The position numbers were made by a program, and so were the translations under genes. Of a stretch of DNA of 57,419 nt, positions 27,941-38,547 are shown in pieces. Origin of the DNA: Desulforamulus aquiferis (lineage in GTDB: Bacteria; Bacillota; Desulfotomaculia; Desulfotomaculales; Desulfotomaculaceae); assembly GCA_004143605.1 (NCBI GenBank), contig AWVY01000031.1, positions 10,415 through 67,833 of the forward strand, in the 5' to 3' direction. Position 1 is the stretch's first letter, and each line of letters begins with the position of its first letter. The notes under the pieces are model-generated. The model was given only the letters and a program-made list of their open reading frames with translations, searched no databases and was not told the origin of the DNA.

Positions 27941-27953
27941 GAAACATTGTTTC
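27941..27953. promoter_or_regulatory. KdgR-type operator GAAACATTGTTTC
   Basis: Perfect GAAAC-N3-GTTTC in the leader of the sugar-acid operon. Half-sites (GAAACAATTT, GAAATAGTTTC) lie beside it. Confidence 0.72.
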
Positions 27954-27984
27954 ATATGGTGAAACAATTTATTTAAAGAAATCC

Positions 27985-27997
27985 GAAACGCAGTTTC
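27985..27997. promoter_or_regulatory. KdgR-type operator GAAACGCAGTTTC
   Basis: Second palindrome, 44 bases from the previous one (four helical turns), before the SDR start at 28083. Confidence 0.72.
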
Positions 27998-28082
27998 ATA
28001 TAATGAAATACAATAGTTTTCATTCGAAATAAAACAGCGTATCACAATGCGAAACACAAAAAACGGACTTTGGAGGATTTTT

Positions 28083-28852
28083 ATGAGTAAAGAGCTATTT
28101 GATCTAACAGGTAAGGTTGCCCTTTTTGTTGGAGGGGGCGGCGGTCTGGGTAAAACCATTAGCATTGGTCTAGCCAAGGCCGGGGCTGATGTTATACCGG
28201 TTAGCAGAAGCAAAGACAGAACTAAGGATGTTGTGGAAGAAATATTAGCCCTGGGAAGGAAATCCCTGCATACTTCTGTGGACGTAACCGATCAGGAAGA
28301 TGTAAATCGTCTAGTTGAACAGGTTATAAAGGAGTTCGGCCGCATTGACATACTAATTAATGCAGCAGGCAAGAACTATAAAAAGCCCGCTTTGGAGCTT
28401 ACAGCCGAGGAATGGGATGACGTAATGGCTGTAAATGTAAAAGGAACTTTCCTCGCCTGTAAAGCCGTTGGGGAGAAAATGCTTGCCCAGAAAAGTGGCA
28501 AAATTATAAATATTGCTCCCTGGGCTCCCATCAAGGCATTACACGCTCGGTGGCCTATTGTGCCAGCAAGGGTGCTGTACTGCAACTAACTAAAGTACTT
28601 TCCGCTGAATGGGCGGCCCATGGGGTGAATGTAAACTGTATTTCACCGGGTTATTTTAAAACACCATTGACGGAAAAGATTTTAGCCGTTAAAGAAACCC
28701 ACGACAAGATTGTGAGTCGTACACCGATGCAGCGGCTGGGTTTGCCTGAGGATCTGGTTGGAGCTGCTATATTCCTGAGTTCCGATGCTTCTAACTTTAT
28801 TACCGGTTCTACTATAGCCGTTGAGGGTGGTTTTTTATCACTGGCAATCTAG
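28083..28852 (+). CDS. Short-chain dehydrogenase/reductase (one frame break)
   Basis: About 256 aa, ATG behind TTGGAGG. Rossmann motif VALFVGGGGGLGKTISIGLAK, then NAAG at the usual position and the catalytic triad with YCASK. A one-base loss near 28518 lies just after GKIINIA; repair gives SLGSHQGITRSVAYCASKGA. Closest in style to gluconate 5-dehydrogenase/KduD-type enzymes that interconvert keto sugar acids. First structural gene of the operon behind two operators. Confidence 0.85.
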
Positions 28853-28884
28853 TATCAACAGAAGGGGGGAGGTTAGAACATAAG

Positions 28885-29885
28885 ATGAAAGCGGCTGTAT
28901 ATTTGGGTAAAGAAGAAATCGGTCTTAAGGAGGTTGAGAGACCAAGTTTAAATCCAGATGAGGTATTAATTAGGATTCATTCCGCCGGGATATGTGGCTC
29001 CGATTTGGGCATTTATTCAGGCAAGCATCCTAGGGCTAAAGCACCTCTTATTATGGGACATGAGTTTACAGGTGAAGTGGTGGAGAGCTTAGCCGCCGAT
29101 ATTGAGGTGGGAGATCGGGTGACGGTAAATCCCCTGATATCCTGTGGAGTATGCCAGCCCTGTCAAACGGGTAATGCCCATGTTTGCAGAAAACTTGGTT
29201 TAGTGGGTATTGATATCGACGGAGGCTTTGCAGAATACGTGAAGGTAGACTCTTCCAAAATTCTGAAGCTTCCCAAGGATTTACCACTGGACATAGCTTG
29301 TCTGGTAGAACCCCTGGCGGTATGTGTTCATGCAGTGAGGAAATCGACCTTTAAGGTTGGGGATAATGTTGTTGTTCTGGGAGGGGGACCAATTGGTCTG
29401 CTCACCGCCATAGCTGCCAGATATGCCGGTGCATCCCAGGTGCTTCTAACTGAGGTTAATGAGGGTCGTTGTGAACTTGCCAAAAGCTTTGGGTTTACGG
29501 TCATAGAGGCTGCCCAAAACCCTGAGACAGAAGTTTTAAAACTTACCGGAGATGTTGGTGCAGATGTTGTCTTTGAGGCCGCGGGAGTGCCGGCTACAGC
29601 AGCACTTACTACTAAACTTGTCAAGATTAGTGGGCAAATTGTTATAGTGGGAGTTTTTAAAGAACCACCAAAAATAGACTTACAAGCGGTGAACTTTAGA
29701 GAGCTATCCATTATAGGGGTTAGAGTATATACCCCTAAGGACTATCAAGTGCCTTGGACATGTTAATAAAGGATCCGGAGATAGGTCGTGTTATTTCCCA
29801 TAGACTTCCCTTGGAAAAGACCCAAGAAGGAATTGAACTGATGAGGGGAACAGATTTCTCTATGAAGATCCTAATTCAACCCTAG
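28885..29885 (+). CDS. Zinc-dependent medium-chain alcohol/polyol dehydrogenase (one frame break)
   Basis: About 333 aa, ATG. Catalytic zinc ligands are seen in GICGSD (Cys), GHEFTGEV (His, Glu); the structural zinc loop SCGVCQPCQTGNAHVC has four Cys. The NAD domain has VVVLGGGPIGLLTAIAARY. A one-base loss near 29751 hides the C-terminus, ending MKILIQP. L-idonate, sorbitol, threonine and galactonate dehydrogenases share this layout. In this operon it probably oxidises a sugar acid or alditol. Confidence 0.86.
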
Positions 29886-29919
29886 AGGTACGATAAGAGG
29901 AATTTAAGGAGGAAATGAA

Positions 29920-30945
29920 ATGTTTAAAAAGTTAGCAGCTTTCGTTGCTGTTATGATGATGAGTGTACTATTAGTTGGGTGCGGCGGTGGTGGAACCCAG
30001 GAAGAGAAACAGGCTGATAGCAATAAAGTATACAACATTAAAATTGGCTCTCCAGTAGTAGAAACTCACCCTGCATGATGGCTTCCTCAAATTTATCGAA
30101 CTGGTTGAAAAAAATAGTAACGGTCAAATTAAAACCGAATTACATGCCAATGCAGTTTTAGGCGGCGACCGTGAATTAACTGAAGCAGTACAAATGGGTA
30201 CTGTAACCATGAACCTTTCCTCAACATCACCTGTAGCTAACTTTGATAAATCTTTCTATATCTTTGATCTGCCTTCCTATTCCCCGATAGGGATACCGCT
30301 TACCGTGTTCTAGATGGTCCCGTTGGTCAAAAGGTATTAGATAACCTTAGCAGCCAGGGTATTAAGGGCCTTGGTTACTGGGAAAACGGTTTCCGCAACA
30401 TCACTAACAGCAAAAGATCCATTAACAAGATCGAAGACCTGAAGGGTCTAAAAATCAGAACCATGGAAAACCAACTGCATATGGCTGCCTGGAAGGAAAT
30501 GGGTGCTAACCCCACTCCCATGGCCTTTGGTGAAGTTTATACCGCTTTACAGCAGGGAACTGTAGATGGTCAGGAAAACCCCTTAGCTTTAATTGACTCC
30601 AACAAGTTCTACGAGCCTAACAAATACCTGACTATGTCCGGTCACATTTACACCCCCTTCGTAGTTATGATGAATGAAAAATTCTTTAACGAACTTCCTG
30701 AAGACCTTCAGAAGGTTGTACTGGATGCTGTAAAAGAAGCAGGTGACTATCAGCGTCAACTGATGATTGAGCAGGAGAAAAAGAGCCTTCAGATCATTAC
30801 AGATAATGGTAACGTAATAAATGAACTGCCGGCTGAAGAGAAAGAAAAAATGGTTGAACTGATGAAGCCCGTATATGATAAGGGTGCTGAATTGATGGGA
30901 AGCAGCCAGCTAATTGATGAGTTATTGGCAGAAGTAAAAAAATAA
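29920..30945 (+). CDS. dctP: TRAP transporter substrate-binding lipoprotein DctP (frame breaks)
   Basis: About 341 aa, ATG behind AAGGAGG. Lipobox VGCG after a short signal. Frame changes lie near 30077 (one base extra or two lost) and 30281 (one lost); repair restores DGFLKFIELVEKNSNGQIKTELH and FPDRDTAYRVLDGPVG. Later motifs are GLKIRTMENQLHMAAWKEMGA and ALQQGTVDGQENPL, the substrate-binding part of DctP. By context the ligand is a sugar acid. Confidence 0.9.
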
Positions 30946-30960
30946 ACTAATGAATTAACT

Positions 30961-30983
30961 GCACGGGGGAAATTCCCCCGTGC
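30961..30983 (+). other. Intercistronic hairpin between dctP and dctQ
   Basis: Perfect ten-base GC-rich stem GCACGGGGGA-aa-TTCCCCCGTGC type (GCACGGGGG/CCCCCGTGC) without a T run. Such stems often raise levels of the binding protein over the membrane parts by stabilising the upstream message. Confidence 0.6.
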
Positions 30984-31010
30984 AACAATAAAAGGTAAAG
31001 GGGTGATAAT

Positions 31011-31493
31011 GTGGGCCTTTTGAAAAAGATTGATGAACATTTTGAGGAATATTTGTTAAGTGCTATTTTATCGACAGCTGTTGTATTAATTGCCGTGCAG
31101 GTTTTCATGCGCTATGTATTGGAAGCATCCCCTTCCTGGACGGAGGAATTGGCCCGGTATCTTTTTATTTGGATGGTATATATCGGAATTAGCTACGGAG
31201 TAAAGAAACAGCGCCATATTAAAGTGGATGTTATCATGTTAATTTTATCCGAAAGAGCTAAAAAAAGTATTATAATTATTTCTAATTTTCTATTTATCAT
31301 TTTTTGTTTAGTTATCATTCAGCAGGGTACTGCTGTAGCTATAAAACTATTAAGTTTCGGACAAACATCACCTGCTCTTTCCATTCCCATGGGTTATGTG
31401 TACTTAGCTTCTCCCATTGGTCTATCCCTTTCAATTATTCGATTGATACAAAATATCATTTTACAAATCCGTGAGCTATGGGCTTTAGATTAA
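31011..31493 (+). CDS. dctQ: TRAP transporter small permease DctQ
   Basis: 160 aa, GTG behind AAAGGGGTG. Four membrane helices, with the DctQ markers VFMRYVLEASPSWTEELARYLFIWMVYIG in two parts and the charged KKQRHIKVDV loop. It joins DctM and DctP in the Na+-linked TRAP complex. Intact frame. Confidence 0.93.
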   Translation: MGLLKKIDEHFEEYLLSAILSTAVVLIAVQVFMRYVLEASPSWTEELARYLFIWMVYIGISYGVKKQRHIKVDVIMLILSERAKKSIIIISNFLFIIFCLVIIQQGTAVAIKLLSFGQTSPALSIPMGYVYLASPIGLSLSIIRLIQNIILQIRELWALD

Positions 31494-31543
31494 ATTATGC
31501 TTATAATTTGCGGAAATGAAAAAAATATGTGGAGGATGATTGA

Positions 31544-32818
31544 ATGGTAGCCCAGGTGTTATTTGCGAGTTTTGCCGTATTTCTAGTGCTTAATGTACCC
31601 ATTGGTATTGCCCTGGGCCTTGCTTGTATTTTGGCATTCCTTCTTTCGGGGACACCCCTAACCATGTTGGCCCAAGGAATGATAACCTCGGTTGACTCCT
31701 TCCCCCTGATGGCCGTCCCTTTCTTTATTTTAGCCGGGGATCTCATGGGCAAAGGTGGAATTTCTAAACGGTTGCTGGCCGTTGCAGACGTGCTGGTGGG
31801 AAGATTCCCCGGCGGTCTGGCAATGGTAACCGTTGCTACATGTATGTTTTTTGGTGCTATTTCAGGCTCCGGTCCTGCACCGTTGCTGCCATTGGCATGA
31901 TGATTATTCCCGAGATGGTAAAGGCAGGCTATAATAAGCCTTCGCCGCTGCGGTTGTAGCAGCTTCCGGTACCATTGGAGTTATGATTCCCCCCAGTATT
32001 CCCATGGTTATCTACGGGGTTTCTACCAATGGTTCCATTGGGGATTTGTTCATTTCCGGTATTTTACCCGGTATTTTAGTAGGTCTGTTTCTAATGGGCT
32101 GGTGCTATATTTACGCCAAGAAGACCGGACTGAAGGGCTCCGATAAGGAATTTAGCTGGTCCAGGTTAGTAAGGACCTGCAATGATGCCAAGTGGGCCTT
32201 GCTTGTGCCTGTGATTATACTCGGTGGTATTTACGGGGGCATTTTTACGCCCACCGAAGCGGCAGTAATTGCAGTGGTTTACGGTTTTCTGGCAGGGGTG
32301 TTTATCTATAGGGAGCTGAAGCTGCCTGACGTACCTTCCTTAGTAGCATCCTCTGCACTAACAACTGCAACCATCCTAATTATTGTGGGAACTGCAACAA
32401 CCTTTGGAAGGCTGCTGGCACTGGAACAAATTCCTACCATGCTGGCCAATGCCATTACCACCTTTTCTCAGAACCCAATTATTGTACTGCTGATGATCAA
32501 CGTACTGCTGCTGGCTGTTGGGACTTTCATGGATACCCTGGCTGCCATTATTATCTTGGCGCCAATACTGCTGCCAGTTGCCATTAAAATTGGAGTAGAC
32601 CCGGTTCATTTTGGTGCAATCATGGTTGTAAACCTGGCAATTGGATTTATTACACCTCCCTTGGTGTCAACCTGTTTGTGGCCAACGGTATTTCAGGAGT
32701 GTCATTGGAAAAGCTATCAAAGGCTATTATGCCCTTCTTCTTAGTGTTGGTCCTGGCACTAATGCTGATTACCTATGTACCTGATATATCGCTTGGTATC
32801 CTAAAACTAATCAAATAG
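31544..32818 (+). CDS. dctM: TRAP transporter large permease DctM (three frame breaks)
   Basis: About 425 aa after repairs near 31879, 31941 and 32661. Twelve hydrophobic segments. Family motifs are SFPLMAVPFFILAGDLMG, ISGSGPATVAAIG (after repair), then ASGTIGVMIPPSIPMVIYG, and FITPPLGVNLFVA near the end. ATG follows GGAGGATG. Forms the transport channel of the TRAP system. Confidence 0.93.
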
Positions 32819-32868
32819 TATGATGATCGGGTCTGCTATGAGCAAGCCTGATCCTATGCCAAGACAAT

Positions 32869-32881
32869 AAAACGCAGTTTC
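32869..32881. promoter_or_regulatory. KdgR-type operator AAAACGCAGTTTC, upstream of kdgK
   Basis: One mismatch from GAAAC-N3-GTTTC and the same GCA spacer as the site at 27985. It sits 34 bases before kdgK, suggesting an internal promoter. Confidence 0.62.
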
Positions 32882-32915
32882 ATAATAAGAAACACCAGGA
32901 AAGGATGGCGTTTAA

Positions 32916-33865
32916 ATGCCCGAAGTTGTCACATTAGGTGAAACAATGGTCTTATTTAATTCCATGAATACAGGCCCTATGAAATATGTGACCCATTTTG
33001 CCAAGCAGATTGCAGGGGCCGAAACAAATTTTGCCATCGGTGTATGTAGGCTCGGACATACGGCAGGCTGGATCAGCCGTGTAGGCAAAGATGAATTTGG
33101 CAAATACATTGTTTCTTTTGTTCGCGGAGAGGGTGTTGATACCAGCCAAGTTAAAGTGGATTCCGAAGCTCCCACCGGCGTATTGTTTAAAGAGCGTCAG
33201 GAGGAAGGGGAAAGCAAGGTTTACTACTACCGTAAGGGGTCTGCCGCCAGTAGAATGACCCCCGAAGATATTGACCCTAACTACCTGCAGGGTGCTAAAT
33301 ATTTGCATATCTCAGGGATTACTCCTGCTTTAAGTGATTCATGTTATGAAACAATTCTTGAAGCTATTAGAATAGCTAAGTCCAGAAATGTAACCATTAG
33401 TTTGATCCAAATATTAGATTAAAGCTTTGGTCTGAGGAGCGGGCCAGGGAAGTTATTATGGGCTTGATTCCAGAGGTTGATATAGTGCTGCCAGGTCTTG
33501 AGGAAGGACGTCTTCTGGTGGGGGCTAATGAACCGGAGGAAATAGCAGCCAGCCTATTAAAGGCTGGGGCGAAAATAGTGGCTGTTAAATGCGGGGCAAA
33601 GGGTGCCTATTATGCAGCGGGAGATTCTGCAGAATTTATCCCCGGCTATCCTGTGGCCAGGGTAGTAGACCCGGTTGGTGCCGGTGATGGCTTTGCTGCA
33701 GGTTTTATTAGCGGCCTTTTAAAGGGCTGGAGCTATAGCGAATCAGTAAAACTAGCCAATGCCGTGGGAGCCAGGGCCACTCAGGTCATAGGAGATGTGG
33801 AAGGTTTGCCGACCTTTGAAGAGGTTGAGGTATTTCTAGGTCAGAGGAAGGAGATAGAGAGGTAA
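32916..33865 (+). CDS. kdgK: 2-keto-3-deoxygluconate kinase, PfkB family (one frame break)
   Basis: About 316 aa, ATG behind AGGAAAGG. PfkB features: LGETMVLFNSM start, IAGAETNFAIGVCRLG, GWISRVGKDEFG and the ATP/catalytic signature DPVGAGDGFAAGF with the base Asp. A one-base loss near 33399 (T run) divides it; repair gives SFDPNIRLKLW. The start codon of eda overlaps its stop by one base, so KDG phosphorylation is directly coupled to KDPG cleavage. Confidence 0.9.
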
Positions 33866-34533
33866 TGTGTCAGAATCTTATTTTACCTAAAACTCGCTTA
33901 GCTGAAAGTTTGCTAGCCTCTGGAATAGTGGCTGTTGTACGTGGAGCTGAGGCAGAAAAGGTAGTTAAAATATCCAAGGCCTTGCAGCAGGGTGGGGTTA
34001 CAGCAATAGAACTAACCATGGATACCCCGGGTGCCGTCGATATGATCAGGAAAGTTGTGGCCGAAGTTGGCAGCCAGGCGGTAATTGGTGCGGGAACAGT
34101 ATTAGATGCAGAGACAGCCAGGGCAGCAATCCTGGCGGGGGCAGAATTTATATTTTGCCCAAGCCTCCATGAGGATGTCATTCGTACCGCTAATCGTTAT
34201 GGCAAGGTAGTGATTCCTGGTGTAATGACACCAACTGAGATAATCAAAGCCTATGAGCTGGGTGCAGATATTCTTAAGGTATTCCCGGCAGGAGTATTGG
34301 GACCCAGATATTTCAAGGAAGTACGTGGCCCCTTCAAACACGTGCCTCTAATGCCTTCCGGTGGTGTAACCCTGGATAACGCGGCGGAATTTATCAAGGC
34401 GGGTTGTGTAGCCTTAGGAGTTGGCGGCTCTTTACTGGATAAGGATGCTATCCGTGAGGAACGTTATGAAGTACTGACTGAAAGGGCAAGTCAATTTGTA
34501 AAAATAGTAGCCCAGGCTCGGGAGAGTCTTTAA
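33865..34533 (+). CDS. eda: KDPG/KHG aldolase
   Basis: 222 aa, intact. Class I aldolase that splits 2-keto-3-deoxy-6-phosphogluconate to pyruvate and glyceraldehyde 3-phosphate. Glu in AIELTMDTPGA and the Schiff-base Lys in ADILKVFPAGVLGPRY are visible, as is MPSGGV. Start ATG overlaps the kdgK stop (TAATG). Confidence 0.93.
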   Translation: MCQNLILPKTRLAESLLASGIVAVVRGAEAEKVVKISKALQQGGVTAIELTMDTPGAVDMIRKVVAEVGSQAVIGAGTVLDAETARAAILAGAEFIFCPSLHEDVIRTANRYGKVVIPGVMTPTEIIKAYELGADILKVFPAGVLGPRYFKEVRGPFKHVPLMPSGGVTLDNAAEFIKAGCVALGVGGSLLDKDAIREERYEVLTERASQFVKIVAQARESL

Positions 34534-34556
34534 TATTAAAAAGAGGTGATCCTTTT

Positions 34557-35546
34557 ATGTCCAAACCAAAGGTATATGTAACAGATTTTGAGTTCCCCAA
34601 TCTTCAGTATGAAGAGAATGTTATCCTTCCCATTGATGCCGAATTAATTGGCGTTCAGTGCAAGACAGAGGAAGACATCATTGAAAAATGCAAGGATGCA
34701 GTGGGACTGATCAACCAATATGCCCCCATCAGCCGTAAGGTAATGGAAGCCTTACCTAATTTAAAGGTAGTTGCCCGCTACGGTGTAGGGGTAAACACCA
34801 TTGATCTGCCGGCGGCCACAGATTTAGGAATTATTGCTGCCAATGTGCCGGATTATTGTATGGACGAAGTTTCCGACCATGCCATGGCACTTATTTTAGC
34901 TTGCGCAAGGAAGTTGTTTTGATGAACAATGAGGTAAAGAAGGGAAATTGGGACTATAAGGTATCTATTCCCTCTACCGAGTAAGGGGCAAAAATCTAGG
35001 TCTGCTGAGCTTTGGCAGAATAGCCCAGGCATTAGCTAAAAAGGCCCTTGCCTTTGGCATGAATCTACTGGTCTTTGATCCCTATGTTCCTGAATCAGTG
35101 GCTAAGGAATATGGTGCAAAGCTAGTTAGCTTGGAAGAACTGCTTAAAGAAGCTGACTTCATATCCGTCCACTCTCCACTAACTCCAGAAACTGAGCACA
35201 TGATCAGCACCAAAGAATTCGCTATGATGAAGAAGTCTGCCTTTATCATTAATACCGGACGTGGACCTGTTATTGATGAAGAGGCATTGAAACAGGCCCT
35301 GGGGGAAGGATTGATCGCAGGAGCCGGTCTGGATGTATTAGAAATAGAACCACCCGCTGCAGAAAACCCCTTGTTAAAGATGGACAATGTGGTAATCAAC
35401 CCCACGTGGCCTGGTATTCAGTAGAGGCCGAGGCAGAATTAAGGACAAAAACTGCCCGCAATGTTGCTGAGGTTTTACAGGGTTATTTCCCTAAATATCT
35501 TGTTAACAAGGATGTAAAGGTCAAACTCCAACTAAAAGAACAATAA
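34557..35546 (+). CDS. D-isomer-specific 2-hydroxyacid dehydrogenase (three frame breaks)
   Basis: About 330 aa. ATG behind AGAGGTGA. Repairs near 34913, 34975 and 35402. The catalytic domain has VVARYGVGVNTIDLPAA. The NAD domain reads GLLSFGRIAQALA in place of the usual GxGxxG, then FDPYV, INTGRGPVIDEEAL and the catalytic His in NPHVAWYS (after repair). Members include phosphoglycerate, glyoxylate and hydroxypyruvate reductases and CtBP-like enzymes. A C-terminal KVKLQLKEQ tail follows. In this operon it may reduce a 2-keto acid made from the sugar acid. Confidence 0.85.
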
Positions 35547-35561
35547 GGTGGTTTTGTTGAG

Positions 35562-36466
35562 ATGAGTAGCTTTGATTTCAGAGGCATCATTCCGCCAATG
35601 GTGACTATTTTTAATAATGACGGCTCCTTTGATTGGGAGGGTAATAAGGCGGTAATTGATTATCTTATCAAGGGTGGAGTTCACGGAATATTCGTGTTGG
35701 GCAGCTCAGGTGAGTTTGCCCACATGAGCTCCGATGAAAGAAAAGAGTTTGCAGAATTTGCTGTTGATTATATCAAGGGTCGCGTGCCTGTGCTGATTGG
35801 TACAGGTCATAGCAACACCAGGGAAGTAATCGAGCTTTCCCGTCATGCCCAGAATATCGGTGCCGATGGGGTTGTGGTAGTTACCCCCTATTATTGGGGT
35901 CTATCTGGAGAAAACCTATTTAACCATTATAAGTCCGTGGCCCACGGTGTGGATTTGCCCATTATGCTTTACCATTTTCCCAATTTAACAGGACAGCAAA
36001 TGCCGGCCAGTTTAGTGGCGAAGATGGTTAAGGAACTACCTAATATAGTTGCCATCAAAGACACCATCGACAGTATTTCTCACATAAGGATCTTATCCTG
36101 ACCGTTAAGGAGATAAATCCCAAATTTAGTGTATTAGCCGGTTTTGACCATTATCTTCTCAGCACCCTGACCATGGGAGGGGACGGTGCCATCCCAGGCA
36201 CATCAAATTTTGCTCCCGAGATTAGTGTTGGGGTATATGAGAAATTTGCAGCCGGTGACTTTGCTGGGGCCATGAAACTTAATGATCAGTTGATGCGACT
36301 TTCCTGTATCTATGGTTTAGATTTACCGGCCATTGGAGTAGTTAAGGAGGGCTTAAAGCTAAGTGGTTTACCTATAAACACCTATGTTCGTCAACCAGGT
36401 GGCAGGGCAGCTGATTCAGTTATTAAAGAGCTAGAAAAAATCATTGGTTGCTTACCAGCTAGTTAG
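35562..36466 (+). CDS. DapA-family aldolase/dehydratase 1 (one frame break)
   Basis: About 301 aa, ATG behind AAGGTGG. TIM-barrel class I lyase: GSSGEFAHMS substrate loop, LPIMLYHFPN with the catalytic Tyr, and Schiff-base Lys in IVAIKDT. A base lost near 36083 is repaired (SISHI.DLIL). The family covers dihydrodipicolinate synthase, KDG aldolase, sialic acid lyase and keto-deoxy-sugar-acid dehydratases. Position in the KDG operon argues for a sugar-acid lyase, not lysine synthesis. Confidence 0.86.
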
Positions 36467-36528
36467 GAGTTTTATTTGTCATTAAACATTAAATTCCAGG
36501 GCATGGATTATAGGGAGTGAACGAAAAA

Positions 36529-37470
36529 ATGTTTAAACCTGAAGGTATTTATGTTGCTATGCTGACTCCTTTTAAGGATGGAAAGGTAAATGAAACAGTT
36601 CTTCGTCAAATTGTAGAGTTTCAAATCCAAAAGGGTGTCCATGGATTATTTCCAGTCAGCAGCTGCGGGGAATTTATTCAAATGGACTTTGCCGAAAAAA
36701 TTCGTTGTATGGAAATAGTCTGTGACCAGGCTGCCGGTCGTGTACCGGTGACTCCTGGAGTTACAGCACCAAACCCTAATGAATCCATAGCCCTTGCTAA
36801 AGAGGCTAAATCAATGGGGTGCTCCGGAGTTGTTATTTGTCCGCCATATTTTCTGCCAATTACCCAGGAAACCCTTGAAAAACACTTTGAGCTTCTAGCA
36901 GACAATGTCGATATTCCTGTAATACTTTATAATATCCCTATTTTTACAACACCCATTTCCTATGGCATTGTTGAAAGACTAAGCTGTAAGCCTAATATTG
37001 TTGCTATGAAAGATAGCAGCGGGAGCATTATTGATGCCGTTCATTTTATGGATAAGGTAAGACTAATGGGCCAACAGGATAATTTTAATTTCTTAATTGG
37101 TCGTGAAGACGGTCTATTCCCGGCTCTGATGCTGGGAGCCAAAGGTTGTATGACTGCCTGTGCAGGTATCCTACCTGAAGTACTGCTGGGAATCTGGGAT
37201 AACTATCAGAAGAAAGACTACGACAAAGCTCAAGAATTACAGTTTTCGTTCCTTAACACTTTAAGGACCATGAATTGTTTACCCTTCCCAGTTGGCTTTA
37301 AATTGGCTATGGAATTACGTGGCTTCGAGATGGGAGAGCCCTTACAACCCCTTTCCCATACAGAAAGGGCTGCAATGTTAGATGTCCGCAGCAGATTAGA
37401 GAAGGTCATGGGGGATCTTCTGGGGGATTACACGGTAGATATTGAGAAGTTAATGGGTAAAGGCAGCTAG
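36529..37470 (+). CDS. DapA-family aldolase/dehydratase 2
   Basis: 313 aa, intact. ATG 36529 (MFKPEGIYVAML) chosen, AGGGAG 11 bases upstream; a GTG at 36517 is in frame. Tyr in PVILYNIPIF and Lys in IVAMKDSSG are present. The substrate loop is SSCGEFIQMD, where gene 1 has GSSGEF, so the two tandem lyases probably act on different compounds. Confidence 0.86.
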   Translation: MFKPEGIYVAMLTPFKDGKVNETVLRQIVEFQIQKGVHGLFPVSSCGEFIQMDFAEKIRCMEIVCDQAAGRVPVTPGVTAPNPNESIALAKEAKSMGCSGVVICPPYFLPITQETLEKHFELLADNVDIPVILYNIPIFTTPISYGIVERLSCKPNIVAMKDSSGSIIDAVHFMDKVRLMGQQDNFNFLIGREDGLFPALMLGAKGCMTACAGILPEVLLGIWDNYQKKDYDKAQELQFSFLNTLRTMNCLPFPVGFKLAMELRGFEMGEPLQPLSHTERAAMLDVRSRLEKVMGDLLGDYTVDIEKLMGKGS

Positions 37471-37495
37471 TTAGTGACATAAATAAGCAACACCA

Positions 37496-37538
37496 AAAAG
37501 TCTTAAGGGCGTACCCATTGGTACGCTCTTAAGACTTT
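37496..37538 (+). other. Long hairpin before the AEC gene
   Basis: AAAGTCTTAAG-gg-CGTACC pairs with GGTACG-ct-CTTAAGACTTT around CATT. Nearly 20 base pairs. It may terminate the sugar-acid operon or regulate the permease gene; the T run after it is weak. Confidence 0.6.
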
Positions 37539-37559
37539 GAAAATTAAGAGGTGTATTTT

Positions 37560-38460
37560 ATGGTTTTCCTTGATGTTATTCTGCCAGTTTTTCTTATGCT
37601 GCTCCTAGGTTTTGCCGGGCAAAAAATTCAAACTTGATGTAAAGCCCATTTCTACCTTGGCCATCTATATATTAACGCCACCCCTGGTATTTAGGGTTTT
37701 TTATGACACTCCCCTGGATACAAATATTTTATATGTTGCGATCTATGCAATGGTATTGCCTGTTATAATTATTGGACTTATTTATTTGCTAGGTAAATGC
37801 AGAGTGGTGGCAAAGGATAGTATCAGGAGCACCATGTTATCCACCGGATTTATCAATATGGGTAATATGGGCGGCCCTGTTATGCTCTTTGCCTTTGGTG
37901 AAATTGGCTTTAACTATGCATTGATGATAAATATGTTTCATGCAATTTCTATGAATACCCTTGGCCTTTACATAGCTGCCAGCGGCAAACAAAATGACAT
38001 GAAACAGACCCTGCTCACCCTGCTCAGGTTTCCCGCCAATCACGCCATGGTTTTAGCCTTTGGCTGGAAGCTCCTTGACCTTCCCATGCCGGATAACCTC
38101 TATAAAGTAATGAAATTGGTGGGGGATACCTCGGTACCTTTAATAGTGGTAATACTGGGCATGCAATTGGCAGACAGCCGAATTGCCAGCCTTAACTGGC
38201 TTAGGGTAGGGACTGCTGTATCCCTGCGTTTAGTAGTATCACCCATCATTGCCCTAGGTCTGGTATATTTTCTTCCCGTGAGTAAATTGTGGCAGCAGGT
38301 GATGATCATAGAGGCAGCCATGCCTACAGCCGCCTTTATCGCCATGTATGCCGTTCAATATAATCAGGACCCTGATTTTGTCACCAGTGTAACCTTTTTT
38401 ACCACCCTTTTTAGCAGCATTACCCTGACGATAATTATCCCGTTGGTTCTGAGAATGTAG
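37560..38460 (+). CDS. AEC-family (auxin efflux carrier-like) permease (one frame break)
   Basis: About 300 aa from ATG 37560 behind AGAGGTG. The first helix LDVILPVFLMLLLGFAGQK is in one frame and the rest in another, with two bases apparently lost in the A run at 37623-37628. Ten helices. The family marks are the middle NMGNMGGPVMLFAFGE and the late AAMPTAAFIAMYA, close to those of malate/auxin-like carriers. Likely moves an organic acid; direction unknown. Confidence 0.85.
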
Positions 38461-38547
38461 AAACTTAAAAGGGTGCAGGAAGAGGAGGGTATTAATGGGG
38501 AATAATATATTAAGGATTTTAGTTTATAGCCACTGGAGGTAGTGCAG

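Noticed and set aside
28191..28204. GTTATACCGGTTAG inside the SDR gene, similar to the TATACCGGTATA operator
   Set aside because: Only one half of the palindrome is kept and it is in coding sequence; probably chance.
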